Assembly: GCA_902601705.1 (NCBI GenBank)
Contig: CACKNV010000001.1
Location: 124,001 to 188,000 of the forward strand
Length of the DNA: 64,000 nt
DNA from: an uncultured Pelagibacteraceae bacterium
GTDB lineage: Bacteria > Pseudomonadota > Alphaproteobacteria > Pelagibacterales > Pelagibacteraceae
Direction: 5' to 3'
The notes beneath the pieces are model-generated. The model had not been told where the DNA came from and searched no databases. It worked only from the letters and a program-made list of their open reading frames with translations. Of the stretch, positions 1 through 9,770 are shown piece by piece; within the stretch, counting starts at the first letter, position 1, and each line of letters opens with the position of its first letter. The translations under genes and the position numbers were made by a program.

Positions 1-2440
1 TACAATTTATCTTCTTGCTCCAATAGTACGGGGAAGAAAAGGTGAATATAAAAAAGAAATTTTAAATTATAAAAAACGTGGTTTCTCAAAAATTAAAGTA
101 GATGGGAAATATCTTAATATTGATGAATTTCCGAATTTAAATAAAAAACTCAAACATGAAATTTCTATAATTGTAGATAGATTAATTTTAAATTCTAGTC
201 TCGGAAATAGATTGGCTGATAGTGTTGAAACTGCAGTAAATTTGTCTAATGGATTACTTGTGGTCGAGTATGAAAATGAAACTTTACCCAAAAAATTTAG
301 AAAACGAGAAACTATAACTTTTTCTTCAAAGTTCTCATGTCCAGAAAGTGGCTTCACTATTGAAGAAATTGAACCAAGACTTTTTTCTTTTAACTCTCCT
401 TATGGTGCATGCGAAGAATGTGAGGGAATAGGACATAATCTTAATGTTGACCCGAACCTGGTTGTTTCGGATCCAAAAAAAAGTCTTCAAGACGGAGTAA
501 TTGAACCTTGGGCTAAATCAACCTCCCTTTACTATGCACAAACTTTAGCATCAATTGCTAAACATTATAAAATATCAATGACAGATTCGTGGAGAAAAAT
601 TTCAAAGAAAATTCAAGATGTTATTTTATACGGTTCAGATGAAGAAGAAATTAAATTTTCATATGATGATGGATACGAGGCTTATACTACTAAAAAAACA
701 TTTGAAGGTGTAGTTAACAACCTTGAAAGACGATATTTAGAAACAGACAGTGAATGGAAACGAGAAGAAATATCTCAGTATCAAAGTGAGACAGCATGTG
801 AAAAATGCAAAGGGATGAGACTAAAAGATGAGGCTCTTTGCGTAAAAATTAATTCATTAAATATAAGTGAGGTTACAGAAAAATCAATTGATGAGGCTCA
901 AAAATGGTTTGAAAATTTACAAAATGTTTTAACAGAACGTGAAAACAAAATAGCTCAACATATTTTAAAAGAGATTAACGAAAGACTTAACTTCCTTTTA
1001 AATGTTGGTTTAAATTATTTAACCTTATCAAGAGAGTCAGGTACTTTGTCAGGAGGGGAAGCGCAAAGAATAAGGCTGGCTTCTCAAATTGGTTCAGGAC
1101 TAACAGGTGTTTTGTATGTGTTAGATGAACCTTCAATAGGTTTACATCAAAGAGATAATAAAAAATTAATCAAAGCACTTAAAAAATTAAGAGATTTAGG
1201 AAATACTGTGATTGTGGTTGAGCATGATATTGAAACTATGGAGAATTCAGATCACATAATAGATATTGGACCTGAGGCTGGATTAAATGGAGGACAAATA
1301 GTAGCAAATGGAACTGTCAAAGAAATAATTTCTAATGAAAAAAGTATAACTGGTGACTATTTATCTGGAAAAAAATTTATAGCAGTTCCTAAAAAAAGAA
1401 GATCTGCAAAGAATGGAAGATTTATTGAAATAAATGGTGCAAGTGGAAACAATTTAAAAAAAGTTAATTTAAAAATTCCAGTCGGAACTTTTACTTGTGT
1501 TACAGGAGTTTCCGGTAGTGGAAAATCAACTTTAATTTTACATACTTTGTATAATGCATTCAATTTAATGTTAAATAAAAATAAAAGTCGCAAAGTTCCA
1601 AAAGCTTTCACTGGTTTTAAAGGAACTGAATTGATAGACAAAATAATAGATATTGATCAATCCCCTATTGGAAGAACGCCTAGATCTAACCCTGCTACTT
1701 ATACAGGTGCGTTTGGACCTATTAGGGAATGGTTTGCAGGATTACCCGAGTCTAAAGCAAGAGGATACAAAGTTGGTAGGTATTCTTTTAATGTTAAAGG
1801 TGGGAGATGTGAAACATGTGAAGGTGATGGAGTAATAACCTATGAAATGCATTTTTTACCTGATGTATTTATTCCTTGTGATACATGTAAAGGTGCAAGA
1901 TATAATAGGGAAACATTAGAAATAAGGTTCAAAAATAAGAATATTGCAGACGTTCTAGATATGACTGTTGAAGAGGGATGCGAGTTTTTTGAGAACATAC
2001 AATCAATAAGATCAAAATTGATAACACTAAAACATGTCGGTCTTGGTTATATGAAAATAGGTCAACAAGCTACAACATTATCCGGCGGTGAAGCTCAAAG
2101 AATTAAATTAGCAAAAGAACTATCAAAAAGACCAACTGGAAGGACTTTATATATACTAGATGAACCCACAACTGGATTGCATTCGCACGATATAAAAAAA
2201 TTATTAGAAATTCTACAAGCATTTGCAAATACTGGAAATACGGTAGTTGTAATAGAGCATAATTTAGATGTTATCAAAACAGCTGACCATATAATTGATA
2301 TGGGTCCCGAGGGAGGAATAAATGGAGGGGAAATTATTGCTGAAGGTACTCCCGAAAAAGTGTCTACGGTCAAAGAAAGTTACACAGGCAAGTTTATTAA
2401 AGAAATTATGGGTGAAAATCCCATGAAAAAAACTGCCTGA
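1..2440 (+). CDS. uvrA: Excinuclease ABC subunit A, 5' end cut off by the window
   Basis: DNA damage recognition ATPase of nucleotide excision repair; it loads UvrB at lesions. The reading frame is open from base 2, so about 145 N-terminal residues (including the first Walker A) lie outside the window and 812 residues are visible. Seen in order: the [10 protein letters not shown] segment, a CxxC zinc-binding pair (CEECEG), the first ABC signature [14 protein letters not shown] with its DEPSIGLHQ Walker B, then the second ATPase with GVSGSGKST, a second zinc finger (CETCEG and CDTCKG) and [16 protein letters not shown] with [10 protein letters not shown]. This two-ATPase, two-zinc-module layout is diagnostic. 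The ATG-like TTG at 212 is internal and not the start. The gene ends 27 bases before the next one. Confidence 0.97.
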   Translation, partial: TIYLLAPIVRGRKGEYKKEILNYKKRGFSKIKVDGKYLNIDEFPNLNKKLKHEISIIVDRLILNSSLGNRLADSVETAVNLSNGLLVVEYENETLPKKFRKRETITFSSKFSCPESGFTIEEIEPRLFSFNSPYGACEECEGIGHNLNVDPNLVVSDPKKSLQDGVIEPWAKSTSLYYAQTLASIAKHYKISMTDSWRKISKKIQDVILYGSDEEEIKFSYDDGYEAYTTKKTFEGVVNNLERRYLETDSEWKREEISQYQSETACEKCKGMRLKDEALCVKINSLNISEVTEKSIDEAQKWFENLQNVLTERENKIAQHILKEINERLNFLLNVGLNYLTLSRESGTLSGGEAQRIRLASQIGSGLTGVLYVLDEPSIGLHQRDNKKLIKALKKLRDLGNTVIVVEHDIETMENSDHIIDIGPEAGLNGGQIVANGTVKEIISNEKSITGDYLSGKKFIAVPKKRRSAKNGRFIEINGASGNNLKKVNLKIPVGTFTCVTGVSGSGKSTLILHTLYNAFNLMLNKNKSRKVPKAFTGFKGTELIDKIIDIDQSPIGRTPRSNPATYTGAFGPIREWFAGLPESKARGYKVGRYSFNVKGGRCETCEGDGVITYEMHFLPDVFIPCDTCKGARYNRETLEIRFKNKNIADVLDMTVEEGCEFFENIQSIRSKLITLKHVGLGYMKIGQQATTLSGGEAQRIKLAKELSKRPTGRTLYILDEPTTGLHSHDIKKLLEILQAFANTGNTVVVIEHNLDVIKTADHIIDMGPEGGINGGEIIAEGTPEKVSTVKESYTGKFIKEIMGENPMKKTA

Positions 2441-2467
2441 AATTGAAAAGTATGTTATAAAGGAATC

Positions 2468-3070
2468 ATGACAAGTATATTGCAATCACTCTCAAAAACT
2501 ATTCACCTTTCTCTAGGTATTGCTGTATTATTATTCTTAGGTCTACATTTCTTTGGTGATGGTTTTGCTTTTGATACAATATTTTGGAGCTGGTTGTTTA
2601 GATTCTTGCACGTTGTTGTTGCAACAATGTGGATAGGTTTACTATGGTATTTCAATTTTGTTCAGATCCCAAATATGCCTAAAATTCCAGACGAACAAAA
2701 ACCAGCAATAGGTAAAGTAATTGCACCAGCGGCACTATTTTATTTTAGATGGGCAGCAGCTATTACGGTTATATCTGGATTAATTTTAGCATGGATAAAT
2801 GGATATGTTCATAGCGCAATGATCTTAGGTCTTGATGGATCTGGGGGCAAAAATACTGCCATAGGTATTGGTATGTGGTTAGGGTTAATAATGGCCTATA
2901 ATGTTTGGTTTGTAATCTGGCCTAATCAAAAGAAAGCTCTTGGAATAGTTGAGGTTTCCCCAGAAGTAAAAGCTGCTTCAGCTAAAACTGCAATGTTATT
3001 TTCGAGAACAAATACACTTCTATCTTTACCAATGTTATTATCAATGGTGGCAGCTCAGAATCTCTATTAA
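2468..3070 (+). CDS. Integral membrane protein, PuuD/urate oxidase N-terminal-like
   Basis: A 200-residue, strongly hydrophobic protein with four to five predicted membrane helices (about 12-32, 38-61, 92-112, 133-153, 178-198). The segment around FLHVVVATMWIGLLWYFNFV resembles the N-terminal membrane domain of PuuD-type urate hydroxylases (COG3748), in which conserved His and Trp residues sit at the helix ends. It lacks the C-terminal cytochrome c domain of full PuuD, so a urate-oxidising role cannot be assumed; a haem or redox membrane role is possible. It follows uvrA on the same strand by 27 bases and meets secF tail to tail with one base between stop codons. The family call comes from motif memory, not a search. 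Confidence 0.6.
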   Translation: MTSILQSLSKTIHLSLGIAVLLFLGLHFFGDGFAFDTIFWSWLFRFLHVVVATMWIGLLWYFNFVQIPNMPKIPDEQKPAIGKVIAPAALFYFRWAAAITVISGLILAWINGYVHSAMILGLDGSGGKNTAIGIGMWLGLIMAYNVWFVIWPNQKKALGIVEVSPEVKAASAKTAMLFSRTNTLLSLPMLLSMVAAQNLY

Positions 3071-3071
3071 T

Positions 3072-3968
3072 TTAAGGTACTATTTTTTCTTCTTCTTTTT
3101 CTATAGTTTTATAGCTTACTTTAAAATATTTTAAAATTGGTGAAGCTACAAATATAGATGAATATGTGCCTATTAAAACACCTAAAATCATAGCAAAAGA
3201 AAATCCTCTTAAAATTTCACCACCTAAAATAAATATTGAAAATAATGCTAATAAAGTAGTTACAGATGTAATAATTGTCCGCGCTAAAGTTTCGTTAATC
3301 GATAAATTTGCTATATCTCTAATATCTAATTTATGAAATTTGCCAAGATTTTCTCTGATCCTATCATATATTACTACGGTATCATTCATCGAATAACCGA
3401 CAATAGTTAAAACAGCAGCAATTATTGAAAGATTTATCTCTAAAGATAAAAGTGAAAAAATACCAAGAGTTATTATTACATCGTGAAATAGTGCTATAAT
3501 AGAGCCTATGCTGAATTGCCATTCAAATCTTACCCAAATATAAAAAAGCATTGCGGCTAACGACAATGAGATAGCAATAATACCAGATTGTAATAATTCT
3601 GCACTTACTTTGGGACCTACATTTTCTACTCTTCTAAAGTTAACATCAGAATTTAAACTATCGGATAGATTTTTTTTAATTTCCGGAATTAATTTATTAT
3701 TATCTCCCTTTTCTTCAACTTTTATTAAAAAATCACTTTCTTTACCAAACTTTTTTACATTAACATCTCCTAAATCCATATTTTTAAGAACATCTCTAAT
3801 TGATGAAGCTTCAGTATTGTTTGATCTTAATTCAATAAGTGTGCCCCCCTTAAAATCAATTCCATAATTTAAACCTTTAAATGCAATCAAAATAATACTT
3901 ATAAAAAATAGAATTACTGAGAGAATATTGGCATGCTTGAATTTTGATGAAAAATTAAAATTTGTCAT
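3072..3968 (-). CDS. secF: Protein translocase subunit SecF
   Basis: Membrane subunit of the SecDF complex, which uses the proton motive force to pull secreted proteins through SecYEG on the periplasmic side. 298 residues, normal for SecF. Seen: TM1 at about 15-32, the hallmark GIDFKGG just after it, a periplasmic P1 domain, and a C-terminal bundle of five helices containing the SYSMNDTVVIYDRIREN-type TM4 segment (here GYSMNDTVVIYDRIREN). The start codon overlaps the secD stop by one base (TAATG), so the two are translationally coupled. It is the last gene of the leftward yajC-secD-secF set. Confidence 0.96.
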   Translation of the reverse strand: MTNFNFSSKFKHANILSVILFFISIILIAFKGLNYGIDFKGGTLIELRSNNTEASSIRDVLKNMDLGDVNVKKFGKESDFLIKVEEKGDNNKLIPEIKKNLSDSLNSDVNFRRVENVGPKVSAELLQSGIIAISLSLAAMLFYIWVRFEWQFSIGSIIALFHDVIITLGIFSLLSLEINLSIIAAVLTIVGYSMNDTVVIYDRIRENLGKFHKLDIRDIANLSINETLARTIITSVTTLLALFSIFILGGEILRGFSFAMILGVLIGTYSSIFVASPILKYFKVSYKTIEKEEEKIVP

Positions 3969-5512
3969 TAAATATTAATCTCTTTATTTTTTGTTTTTAA
4001 AACCACTAATGAAGTAAGGTGTCTTGCTAAAAAATATGCAGTAAAAAGTGTTGTAATAATTCCAATTCCTAAAGTAATAGCGAAGCCTTTAACTGGACCT
4101 GAGCCAAAAGCAAATAAAATAATTGCAGCAATTAAAGTTGTTATATTTGCATCTAAAACTGTTATTTTTGCTCTTGAATAACCCGAGTCAAACGCATGAA
4201 TTATTGATTTTTCTGTTTTTAATTCTTCTTTTATTCTTTCAAAAATTAAAACATTAGCATCAACAGCCATACCAACAGTTAAGATAATACCAGCGATACC
4301 AGGTAATGTTAGTGTTGCTTCTAAAATTGTAAGAACACCTATTAACATTAGTAAATTTGCAATTAGAGCTGTATTAGCAATTAATCCAAATAATTTGTAT
4401 TTATATAGCATGAACAAGATAACTAAAATAAATCCAACTATTAAAGATGTAACGCCAGACTTAATTGAGTCTTCTCCTAAATCTGGTCCTACAGTTCTTT
4501 CCTCTACTACAATTAATGGTGTAGGCAAAGCCCCGGATCTAAGTAATAACGCTAAATCTGTTGCTTCCTGAAAAGTAAAATTTCCCGAAATCATTCCATT
4601 ACCAGAGGTAATTGGCTCATTAATATTTGGAGCACTTACAATTTCACCATCTAAAACAATAGCTAATCTTTTTCCAACATTATCAGTAGTTGCTCTTCCA
4701 AATTTTTGTGCTCCTAACCTATCAAGTGTAAAAGATACTGTTGGTTCATTATTTTGATTTTGAATACTTGGTTGAGCATCTATAAGATTTTCTCCGCTCA
4801 TAATTATTCTTTTACTAATATTAAGTTTTTCCCCATTTTCAGAAATTAACTCATCTGTTCCAAATTCTTTGTTATCTGATACAAGTCTAAAATTTAATTG
4901 AGCCGTTTTACCTAATAGGGATTTTATTCTTTCTGGGTCTTTCAATCCCGGAAGCTCTACAAGTATTCTTTTTTCACCTCTTTGAAGAATTGTTGGTTCT
5001 TTCGTTCCTACATCATCTATTCTACGTCTGACTATTTCTATAGATTGCTTTAAAGCTGAATTGTTTATAGTTAATAATCCAAACTTTGAAAAAGATATTT
5101 CTATTTGGCCAGAGTTTATCTTTTTATATTCTAGTTCAAAAGATCTGTAATTATCGATGTAAGGATTAACAAGATTATCTTTTCTTGAATTAAATAATAA
5201 ATCAAATTTCTCAATATTATCTAAAGAAAAAGAAAGATTATTATCATTAATTTTAAAATTACTAAAATTTATTCCATTATCTCTTAGTAATTTTTTTATA
5301 GGTATAACTTTAGATTGAATTTTTTCCTTAACAAGACTATCTGAATTTATCTCTAAGAGTAAATACGAACCTCCCTGTAAATCTAATCCTAAATTAATTT
5401 TCTTTTTTATATATTGTTCATCTTCATTTTGAAAATTTAAAAATGCAAATATAGCTATAAATGTTAATAGCGAATAAATGATAAAAACGTTTATTTTAGA
5501 AAAATTTAACAC
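3968..5512 (-). CDS. secD: Protein translocase subunit SecD
   Basis: Larger partner of SecF in proton-driven protein export. 514 residues. Seen: TM1 at about 8-27 followed by LGLDLQGGSYLLLEI, which carries the DLxGG motif, a long periplasmic region with the FGRATTDNVGKRLAIVLDG P1 head portion, and five C-terminal helices with AGIILTVGMAVDANVLIFERIKEE in TM4. The P1 region is shorter than in E. coli (615 residues), as in most alphaproteobacteria. It starts 9 bases downstream of the yajC stop, and its stop is shared with the secF start. Confidence 0.96.
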   Translation of the reverse strand: MLNFSKINVFIIYSLLTFIAIFAFLNFQNEDEQYIKKKINLGLDLQGGSYLLLEINSDSLVKEKIQSKVIPIKKLLRDNGINFSNFKINDNNLSFSLDNIEKFDLLFNSRKDNLVNPYIDNYRSFELEYKKINSGQIEISFSKFGLLTINNSALKQSIEIVRRRIDDVGTKEPTILQRGEKRILVELPGLKDPERIKSLLGKTAQLNFRLVSDNKEFGTDELISENGEKLNISKRIIMSGENLIDAQPSIQNQNNEPTVSFTLDRLGAQKFGRATTDNVGKRLAIVLDGEIVSAPNINEPITSGNGMISGNFTFQEATDLALLLRSGALPTPLIVVEERTVGPDLGEDSIKSGVTSLIVGFILVILFMLYKYKLFGLIANTALIANLLMLIGVLTILEATLTLPGIAGIILTVGMAVDANVLIFERIKEELKTEKSIIHAFDSGYSRAKITVLDANITTLIAAIILFAFGSGPVKGFAITLGIGIITTLFTAYFLARHLTSLVVLKTKNKEINI

Positions 5513-5521
5513 GAAAAAGAA

Positions 5522-5806
5522 TTATTTTTTGACTTCTTCTTTTTTTAGTAAACTTGTAATTGTAGACCTTATTATTTGAACTTTTGTATTTTCTCCTATT
5601 GTAACTTCAATACGATCATCTTCCATTACCCGATCAACAACACCTATTATACCGCCTGACGTTATAACTTCATCGCCTCTTTTTAAAGACTCAACCATAG
5701 CTTTATGATCTTTAACTCTTTTTTGCTGAGGTCTTATTAGAAAAAAATAAAAAATTACAAAGATTAGTATTAGTGGTATAAACTGCGCTATTCCCTGTCC
5801 GCTCAT
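5522..5806 (-). CDS. yajC: Preprotein translocase accessory subunit YajC
   Basis: Small single-span membrane protein associated with SecDF-YidC. 94 residues. One N-terminal helix (about 8-23) is followed by FLIRPQQKRVKDH, the family hallmark, then the GDEVITSGGIIGVV beta-barrel-like segment. It is first in the yajC-secD-secF operon, 47 bases downstream of serS. In many alphaproteobacteria surE, pcm and a LysM peptidase gene sit between serS and yajC; here they are absent. Confidence 0.96.
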   Translation of the reverse strand: MSGQGIAQFIPLILIFVIFYFFLIRPQQKRVKDHKAMVESLKRGDEVITSGGIIGVVDRVMEDDRIEVTIGENTKVQIIRSTITSLLKKEEVKK

Positions 5807-5853
5807 GAAAGAACAATTATATGAAAAACTTTAGATAAACAAGTAAATTATAA

Positions 5854-7101
5854 TTAAATTTTTTCTAGATTATTCATGTACTTTTTTAATACATTTGGGA
5901 TGTTAATTGAACCATCCTCATTTTGATTGTTCTCCAGTAAAGCTATCATAAGTCTTCCAACAGCTAAACCAGACCCATTAAGTGTTCCTACAAAATCATT
6001 TCCATCGGAAGACTTATATTTAGCTCCCATTCTTCTAGCTTGAAATGAACCGCAAGAAGAGCAACTTGAAATTTCTCTAAATTTATTTTCTGAAGGGACC
6101 CAAGCCTCTATATCGTAGGTTTTTTCAGCACTAAAACCCATGTCTCCTGATGAAAGTAACACAACTTGATAAGGTATTTCTAATTTTTCTAAAATACTTT
6201 CAGCACACCCTAACATTCTTTCTAGTTCTTCTAAGCATTTACTTGGTTCCACTATACTAACTAGCTCAACTTTGTAAAATTGATGCTGTCTAATCATTCC
6301 TTTGGTATCTTTTCCATAACTTCCTGCCTCTTTTCTAAAGCAAGGCGTTGAAGCTACAAATCTTTTAGGTAATGAACTTTTTTCAATTATCGATTTTCTT
6401 ACTAAATTAGTTAAAACAACTTCAGCAGTAGGAATTAAAAATTTTCTTTGATCAGAGTTATCAAATTTTATCTCGAATTGATCCTCCTCAAATTTTGGCA
6501 ATTGCCCTGTACCAAACATAACATCCTCATTTACAATTAAAGGAGGTGAAATCTCTGTGTATTTAAAATCATTTATGTGAGTATCCAACATGAAATTTAT
6601 AAGAGCTCTTTCAAGCAAAGCAAATTTATCTTTTAACACTACAAATCTTGATCCAGATAATTTAATTGAGGTATCAAAATCAATATTTTTATTTTTAGCA
6701 CCAAGTTCAACATGAGATTTTATTTTAAATTCAAATTTTTTTATGTTTCCATTTTTTTTAATCAATTTATTTGAATTTTCATCTTTACCAATTGGTACAT
6801 CATGGTGAGCTAAATTGGGTAGTGAAAAAATTATTCTATCTAATTCGTTTTGACTTATATTTTGTTTTTTTACTAAATCTGAAATTTCTTCGGAAATTTT
6901 TTTAGATTTTTCAAAATTAGTCTTATCTTTGGATTTTGATAAGGATTTTTTTTCCTGTTCAAGCTTTTCTTTTTTGATGATTAAGTCTCTATTTAAATTA
7001 TCTTTTTTTTTAAAATCATTTAAATCAAAATTTACATTTCGGTCTTCAAATTTTTTTTTTAAATTATCTAAATTTTTTCTTAACTCTTTTAAATTATGCA
7101 T
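5854..7101 (-). CDS. serS: Serine--tRNA ligase
   Basis: Charges tRNA-Ser with serine, using ATP. 415 residues, usual length. Seen: an N-terminal antiparallel coiled coil rich in Lys and Glu (about 1-100) that binds the tRNA variable arm; class II motif 2 with CFRKEAGSYGKDTKGMIRQH; and motif 3 near the C terminus (GSGLAVGRLMIALLEN). Lies between tatC (3 bases upstream) and yajC. Start ATG at 7101 gives the expected MHNLKELR N terminus. Confidence 0.97.
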   Translation of the reverse strand: MHNLKELRKNLDNLKKKFEDRNVNFDLNDFKKKDNLNRDLIIKKEKLEQEKKSLSKSKDKTNFEKSKKISEEISDLVKKQNISQNELDRIIFSLPNLAHHDVPIGKDENSNKLIKKNGNIKKFEFKIKSHVELGAKNKNIDFDTSIKLSGSRFVVLKDKFALLERALINFMLDTHINDFKYTEISPPLIVNEDVMFGTGQLPKFEEDQFEIKFDNSDQRKFLIPTAEVVLTNLVRKSIIEKSSLPKRFVASTPCFRKEAGSYGKDTKGMIRQHQFYKVELVSIVEPSKCLEELERMLGCAESILEKLEIPYQVVLLSSGDMGFSAEKTYDIEAWVPSENKFREISSCSSCGSFQARRMGAKYKSSDGNDFVGTLNGSGLAVGRLMIALLENNQNEDGSINIPNVLKKYMNNLEKI

Positions 7102-7104
7102 TCT

Positions 7105-7860
7105 TTATATTTTCTTTATTGTTTTTTTTTCTGTGAATCGAACTGTTATTATAGATAATTCATAGAGTAATAGTAAGGGTATTGCGAGACCTACTTGTGT
7201 GATTGGATCTGGAGGAGTTAAGATTGCTGCTAATGTGAAAATAATTACAATTACATATCTTCTTGTTCTTTTTAAATATTCTGAGTTTACAACTCCAATT
7301 CTAGCTAACAAGTTGAGTAAAATTGGCAATTGAAAACTTATTCCAAAAGCAAAAATTAATCTCATAATTAAAGATAAGTATTCATTTACTTTTGCCTCTA
7401 ATTGTATCGGTAAATTTGTGTTTGAACCAATAGTTTCAAATGATAAAAAAAACTTTATAGCTAAAGGCATTACCAAATAATAAACAAGCATTCCTCCAAA
7501 TAAAAAAAGAACAGGTGTGCAAATTAAATAAGGTAATAACGCCTTCTTTTCATTTTTATATAAACCAGGTGCAATAAATTTATATATTTGAATTAATAAA
7601 AAAGGACTTCCTAAAAAAATAGCTGCAAAAAAAGCAACTTTTAAGTAAGTTATAAAAGTTTCGTGTAAAGCTGTAAAAATTAAACGTCGTGAAACTGGGT
7701 CATCTTTAACTGCTTCTGCGTAGGGACTGACTAAGAATGAGTATATATATTCAGCAAACGTATAAGAGACAACAAAAATTACAAAGATAAATATAAGAGA
7801 TTTTATTAACCTAGAACGTAACTCAACAAAGTGACTTGTAAAAGAATTATTATCACTCAT
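7105..7860 (-). CDS. tatC: Sec-independent (twin-arginine) translocase subunit TatC
   Basis: Multi-span receptor of the Tat pathway, which exports folded proteins with RR signal peptides. The start was placed at the internal ATG at 7860 (MSDNNSFTSHFVELRSRL), which overlaps the tatB stop by 8 bases; the open frame extends 13 codons further but that part resembles no TatC. About 251 residues. Seen: the N-terminal HFVELRSRL with the conserved Glu needed for signal peptide binding, six hydrophobic helices, and the PFLLIQIYKFIAPGLY loop. Third gene of tatABC. Confidence 0.95.
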   Translation of the reverse strand: MSDNNSFTSHFVELRSRLIKSLIFIFVIFVVSYTFAEYIYSFLVSPYAEAVKDDPVSRRLIFTALHETFITYLKVAFFAAIFLGSPFLLIQIYKFIAPGLYKNEKKALLPYLICTPVLFLFGGMLVYYLVMPLAIKFFLSFETIGSNTNLPIQLEAKVNEYLSLIMRLIFAFGISFQLPILLNLLARIGVVNSEYLKRTRRYVIVIIFTLAAILTPPDPITQVGLAIPLLLLYELSIITVRFTEKKTIKKI

Positions 7861-8089
7861 TCTCTTTATCATCTTTTTTAATGATATTTTTTTTATCAAT
7901 TATATCTTTTTCAATATCAATATTTTCGGTAACTGAATTTACTTCTCTTTGGAAATTGCTAAGTGTATTTTTTAATTTACCAAAATAAGACCCTATTTTC
8001 TTTAAGGCTATTGGAAACTCTTTTGGTCCTAAAACTAATATTGCAATAATAACTATGGCTAAAATCTCTAACCAACCAATTTGTGGCAT
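7853..8089 (-). CDS. tatB: Sec-independent translocase subunit TatB
   Basis: Forms the Tat substrate receptor with TatC. 78 residues, shorter than the 100-170 typical of TatB. One N-terminal helix (about 6-22) is followed by the LVLGPKEFP hinge, which matches the LGPxELP motif of TatB and not TatA, then an amphipathic helix (IALKKIGSYFGKLKNTLSNF) and a short acidic/basic tail. Six bases downstream of tatA and overlapping tatC. Confidence 0.92.
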   Translation of the reverse strand: MPQIGWLEILAIVIIAILVLGPKEFPIALKKIGSYFGKLKNTLSNFQREVNSVTENIDIEKDIIDKKNIIKKDDKENE

Positions 8090-8095
8090 ATAAGA

Positions 8096-8296
8096 TTATT
8101 TATTTTCAGAATTAGAATTATCAGAATTATTGTTAGAACTGTCGTTTCCTGATGTATTGTCATCTGACATACCCTTTTTGAAACTCTTTATCCCTTTTGC
8201 TAAATCACCCATTATACTGGATATCTTTCCTTTTCCAAATAGTATAACAACTAAAATTGCAATTATAATAATACCTGTCCAACCAATATTTCCCAT
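8096..8296 (-). CDS. tatA: Sec-independent translocase subunit TatA
   Basis: Pore-forming subunit of the Tat system. 66 residues. The N terminus [20 protein letters not shown] is one membrane helix, followed by the FG hinge ([21 protein letters not shown]) and an amphipathic helix; the tail is Asn/Ser rich ([12 protein letters not shown]). The name is supported by order: first of tatA-tatB-tatC. A 40-base gap separates it from scpB upstream. Confidence 0.93.
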   Translation of the reverse strand: MGNIGWTGIIIIAILVVILFGKGKISSIMGDLAKGIKSFKKGMSDDNTSGNDSSNNNSDNSNSENK

Positions 8297-8336
8297 GACT
8301 TGTTTATATACGATAATTTAAGTTAAATAAATACGT

Positions 8337-9026
8337 TTATTTTTCCTCATTTGGTGTTTTTTTAATAGCTTCATCAATTTCTTCATAAATATTATTTTGT
8401 TTTTCATTTACAGACTGTTCTTTGAAAAATTTACCAGTACCAAATATTGATTTATCAATAGCTGAAGTGTCAATCAGTCCAGCAGTTCCGAGTTCATCTA
8501 TAGTAGGCAAATCAGATAATTTTTGAATATTAAAATGATTTAAAAAATTTTCCGTAGTGGTGTATTGTATTGGTTTCCCGGGAATATCTTTTCTTCCAGC
8601 TGGTCTAACCCAATCTAATTCAAGTAAAATTTCAAGAGTATTGCTTGCAAAAGTAACTCCTCTTATCTCCTCAATTTCTGTTCTGGTTACGGGTTGATGA
8701 TAAACAATAATTGCTAATGTTTCAATTGTAGCTTTAGATAATCTTTTTTGAGTAGATTTTTGCAAGGACATTGTTTTAGATAAATCTTCAGCAGTTCTAA
8801 AAGACCATTTATTTTTAATACAAATTAAATTAATTCCACGTTTTTTATAAATTTCTCTAATATTTTCTAAAATTTTTTTTATGTTTGTATTTGTTTGAAC
8901 TCTTTTTTCAATAGTTTCTATATCCAATGGTTCTGATGCTGAAAATAAAATTGCTTCGACCTGACGCTCTAATTTAGTTGGTGCTGATGGAAAATTTATT
9001 ATATTATTTTTTTTTTTATTTGGCAT
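8337..9026 (-). CDS. scpB: Segregation and condensation protein B
   Basis: Kleisin-associated winged-helix protein that works with ScpA and SMC in chromosome organisation. 229 residues. Seen: LERQVEAILFSASEPL at about 19-34, typical of the first winged helix, and ATIETLAIIVYHQPVTRTEI then EIRGVTFASNTLEILLELDW in the second. It has an extended C-terminal tail of about 40 residues. One base separates it from scpA, as is usual for this pair. Confidence 0.95.
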   Translation of the reverse strand: MPNKKKNNIINFPSAPTKLERQVEAILFSASEPLDIETIEKRVQTNTNIKKILENIREIYKKRGINLICIKNKWSFRTAEDLSKTMSLQKSTQKRLSKATIETLAIIVYHQPVTRTEIEEIRGVTFASNTLEILLELDWVRPAGRKDIPGKPIQYTTTENFLNHFNIQKLSDLPTIDELGTAGLIDTSAIDKSIFGTGKFFKEQSVNEKQNNIYEEIDEAIKKTPNEEK

Positions 9027-9027
9027 A

Positions 9028-9762
9028 CTAAGATTTTTTTATCATCATTTTATCAAATGTTTGTTTTTGGGATAGTTTAGTTATACCCTCTTTGGTAAGT
9101 TCTAAACTTGCAGCAAAAATACCAGCAATTCCTGTTTTTTCCATTTTATTTTTTAAATAAAAATCTGGTATTAATTCAATTATGTTTTTCCAATCACTAA
9201 TTTTTTCTAAATTATTTTTAATTTGCTTTATACCTTCTTCCGTTGTCAAAACTGGTAATTTTGGAATATTAATATTTTGAAAAGTTTTTTTCATTTGAAC
9301 TCCTGCATAGCTCTTTAGTAGTTCGTAGAGCGATACATCGTAAACAGGCGTATTGATTGATCTTATGCCGCCCTTCATTCCTCTTGTAAAAATATGAACT
9401 CCTAATCTCTTTTTTTGAAGCATCTGATCTGACAAAATTCTTATAAGCTCTAGTTTCTTAAGTTGGAGTTTTAATTTTTCAGCTACTTCTAAAGCTTTGA
9501 AATCATCATCATCTTCTTCTGGTAAAAGTAATTTTGATTTTAAATAAGCTAACCAAGTAGCCATTAATAAATACTCAGATGCTGACTCTAAATTTAAATT
9601 TTTGCTTGTTTTTATAAATTCAAGGAATTGATCTGCTAATTTAGTAATTGAAATTTCTGCCAAGTCAACTTTTTGTGATTTTGCTAAATCTAATAAAGTT
9701 TCCAAAGGGCCATTATAATTTGGAATATTTATAGATATTTGATTTGTACTACTTGATTCCAT
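9028..9762 (-). CDS. scpA: Segregation and condensation protein A (kleisin)
   Basis: Bridges the SMC heads in the condensin-like complex. 244 residues. The N-terminal YNGPLETLLDLAKSQKVDLAEISI is the characteristic ScpA segment (usually FEGPLDLLLHLI). It is followed by the SEYLLMATWLAYLKSKLLLPEEDDD motif and a C-terminal winged helix (FAASLELTKEGITKLSQKQTF). It lies 8 bases downstream of nagZ. Confidence 0.95.
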   Translation of the reverse strand: MESSSTNQISINIPNYNGPLETLLDLAKSQKVDLAEISITKLADQFLEFIKTSKNLNLESASEYLLMATWLAYLKSKLLLPEEDDDDFKALEVAEKLKLQLKKLELIRILSDQMLQKKRLGVHIFTRGMKGGIRSINTPVYDVSLYELLKSYAGVQMKKTFQNINIPKLPVLTTEEGIKQIKNNLEKISDWKNIIELIPDFYLKNKMEKTGIAGIFAASLELTKEGITKLSQKQTFDKMMIKKS

Positions 9763-9770
9763 TAATAATT

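Noticed and set aside
67-357. Antisense open frame across uvrA
   Set aside because: Shadow of a strongly coding frame on the other strand with no family signature; the same applies to the other overlapping antisense frames inside secF, ilvD, valS, aapM, aapJ, pfkA and glpV.
7861-7899. Longer tatC start at 7899
   Set aside because: The extra 13 residues are polar and lysine-rich, fall within tatB, and the ATG at 7860 gives the normal TatC N terminus.
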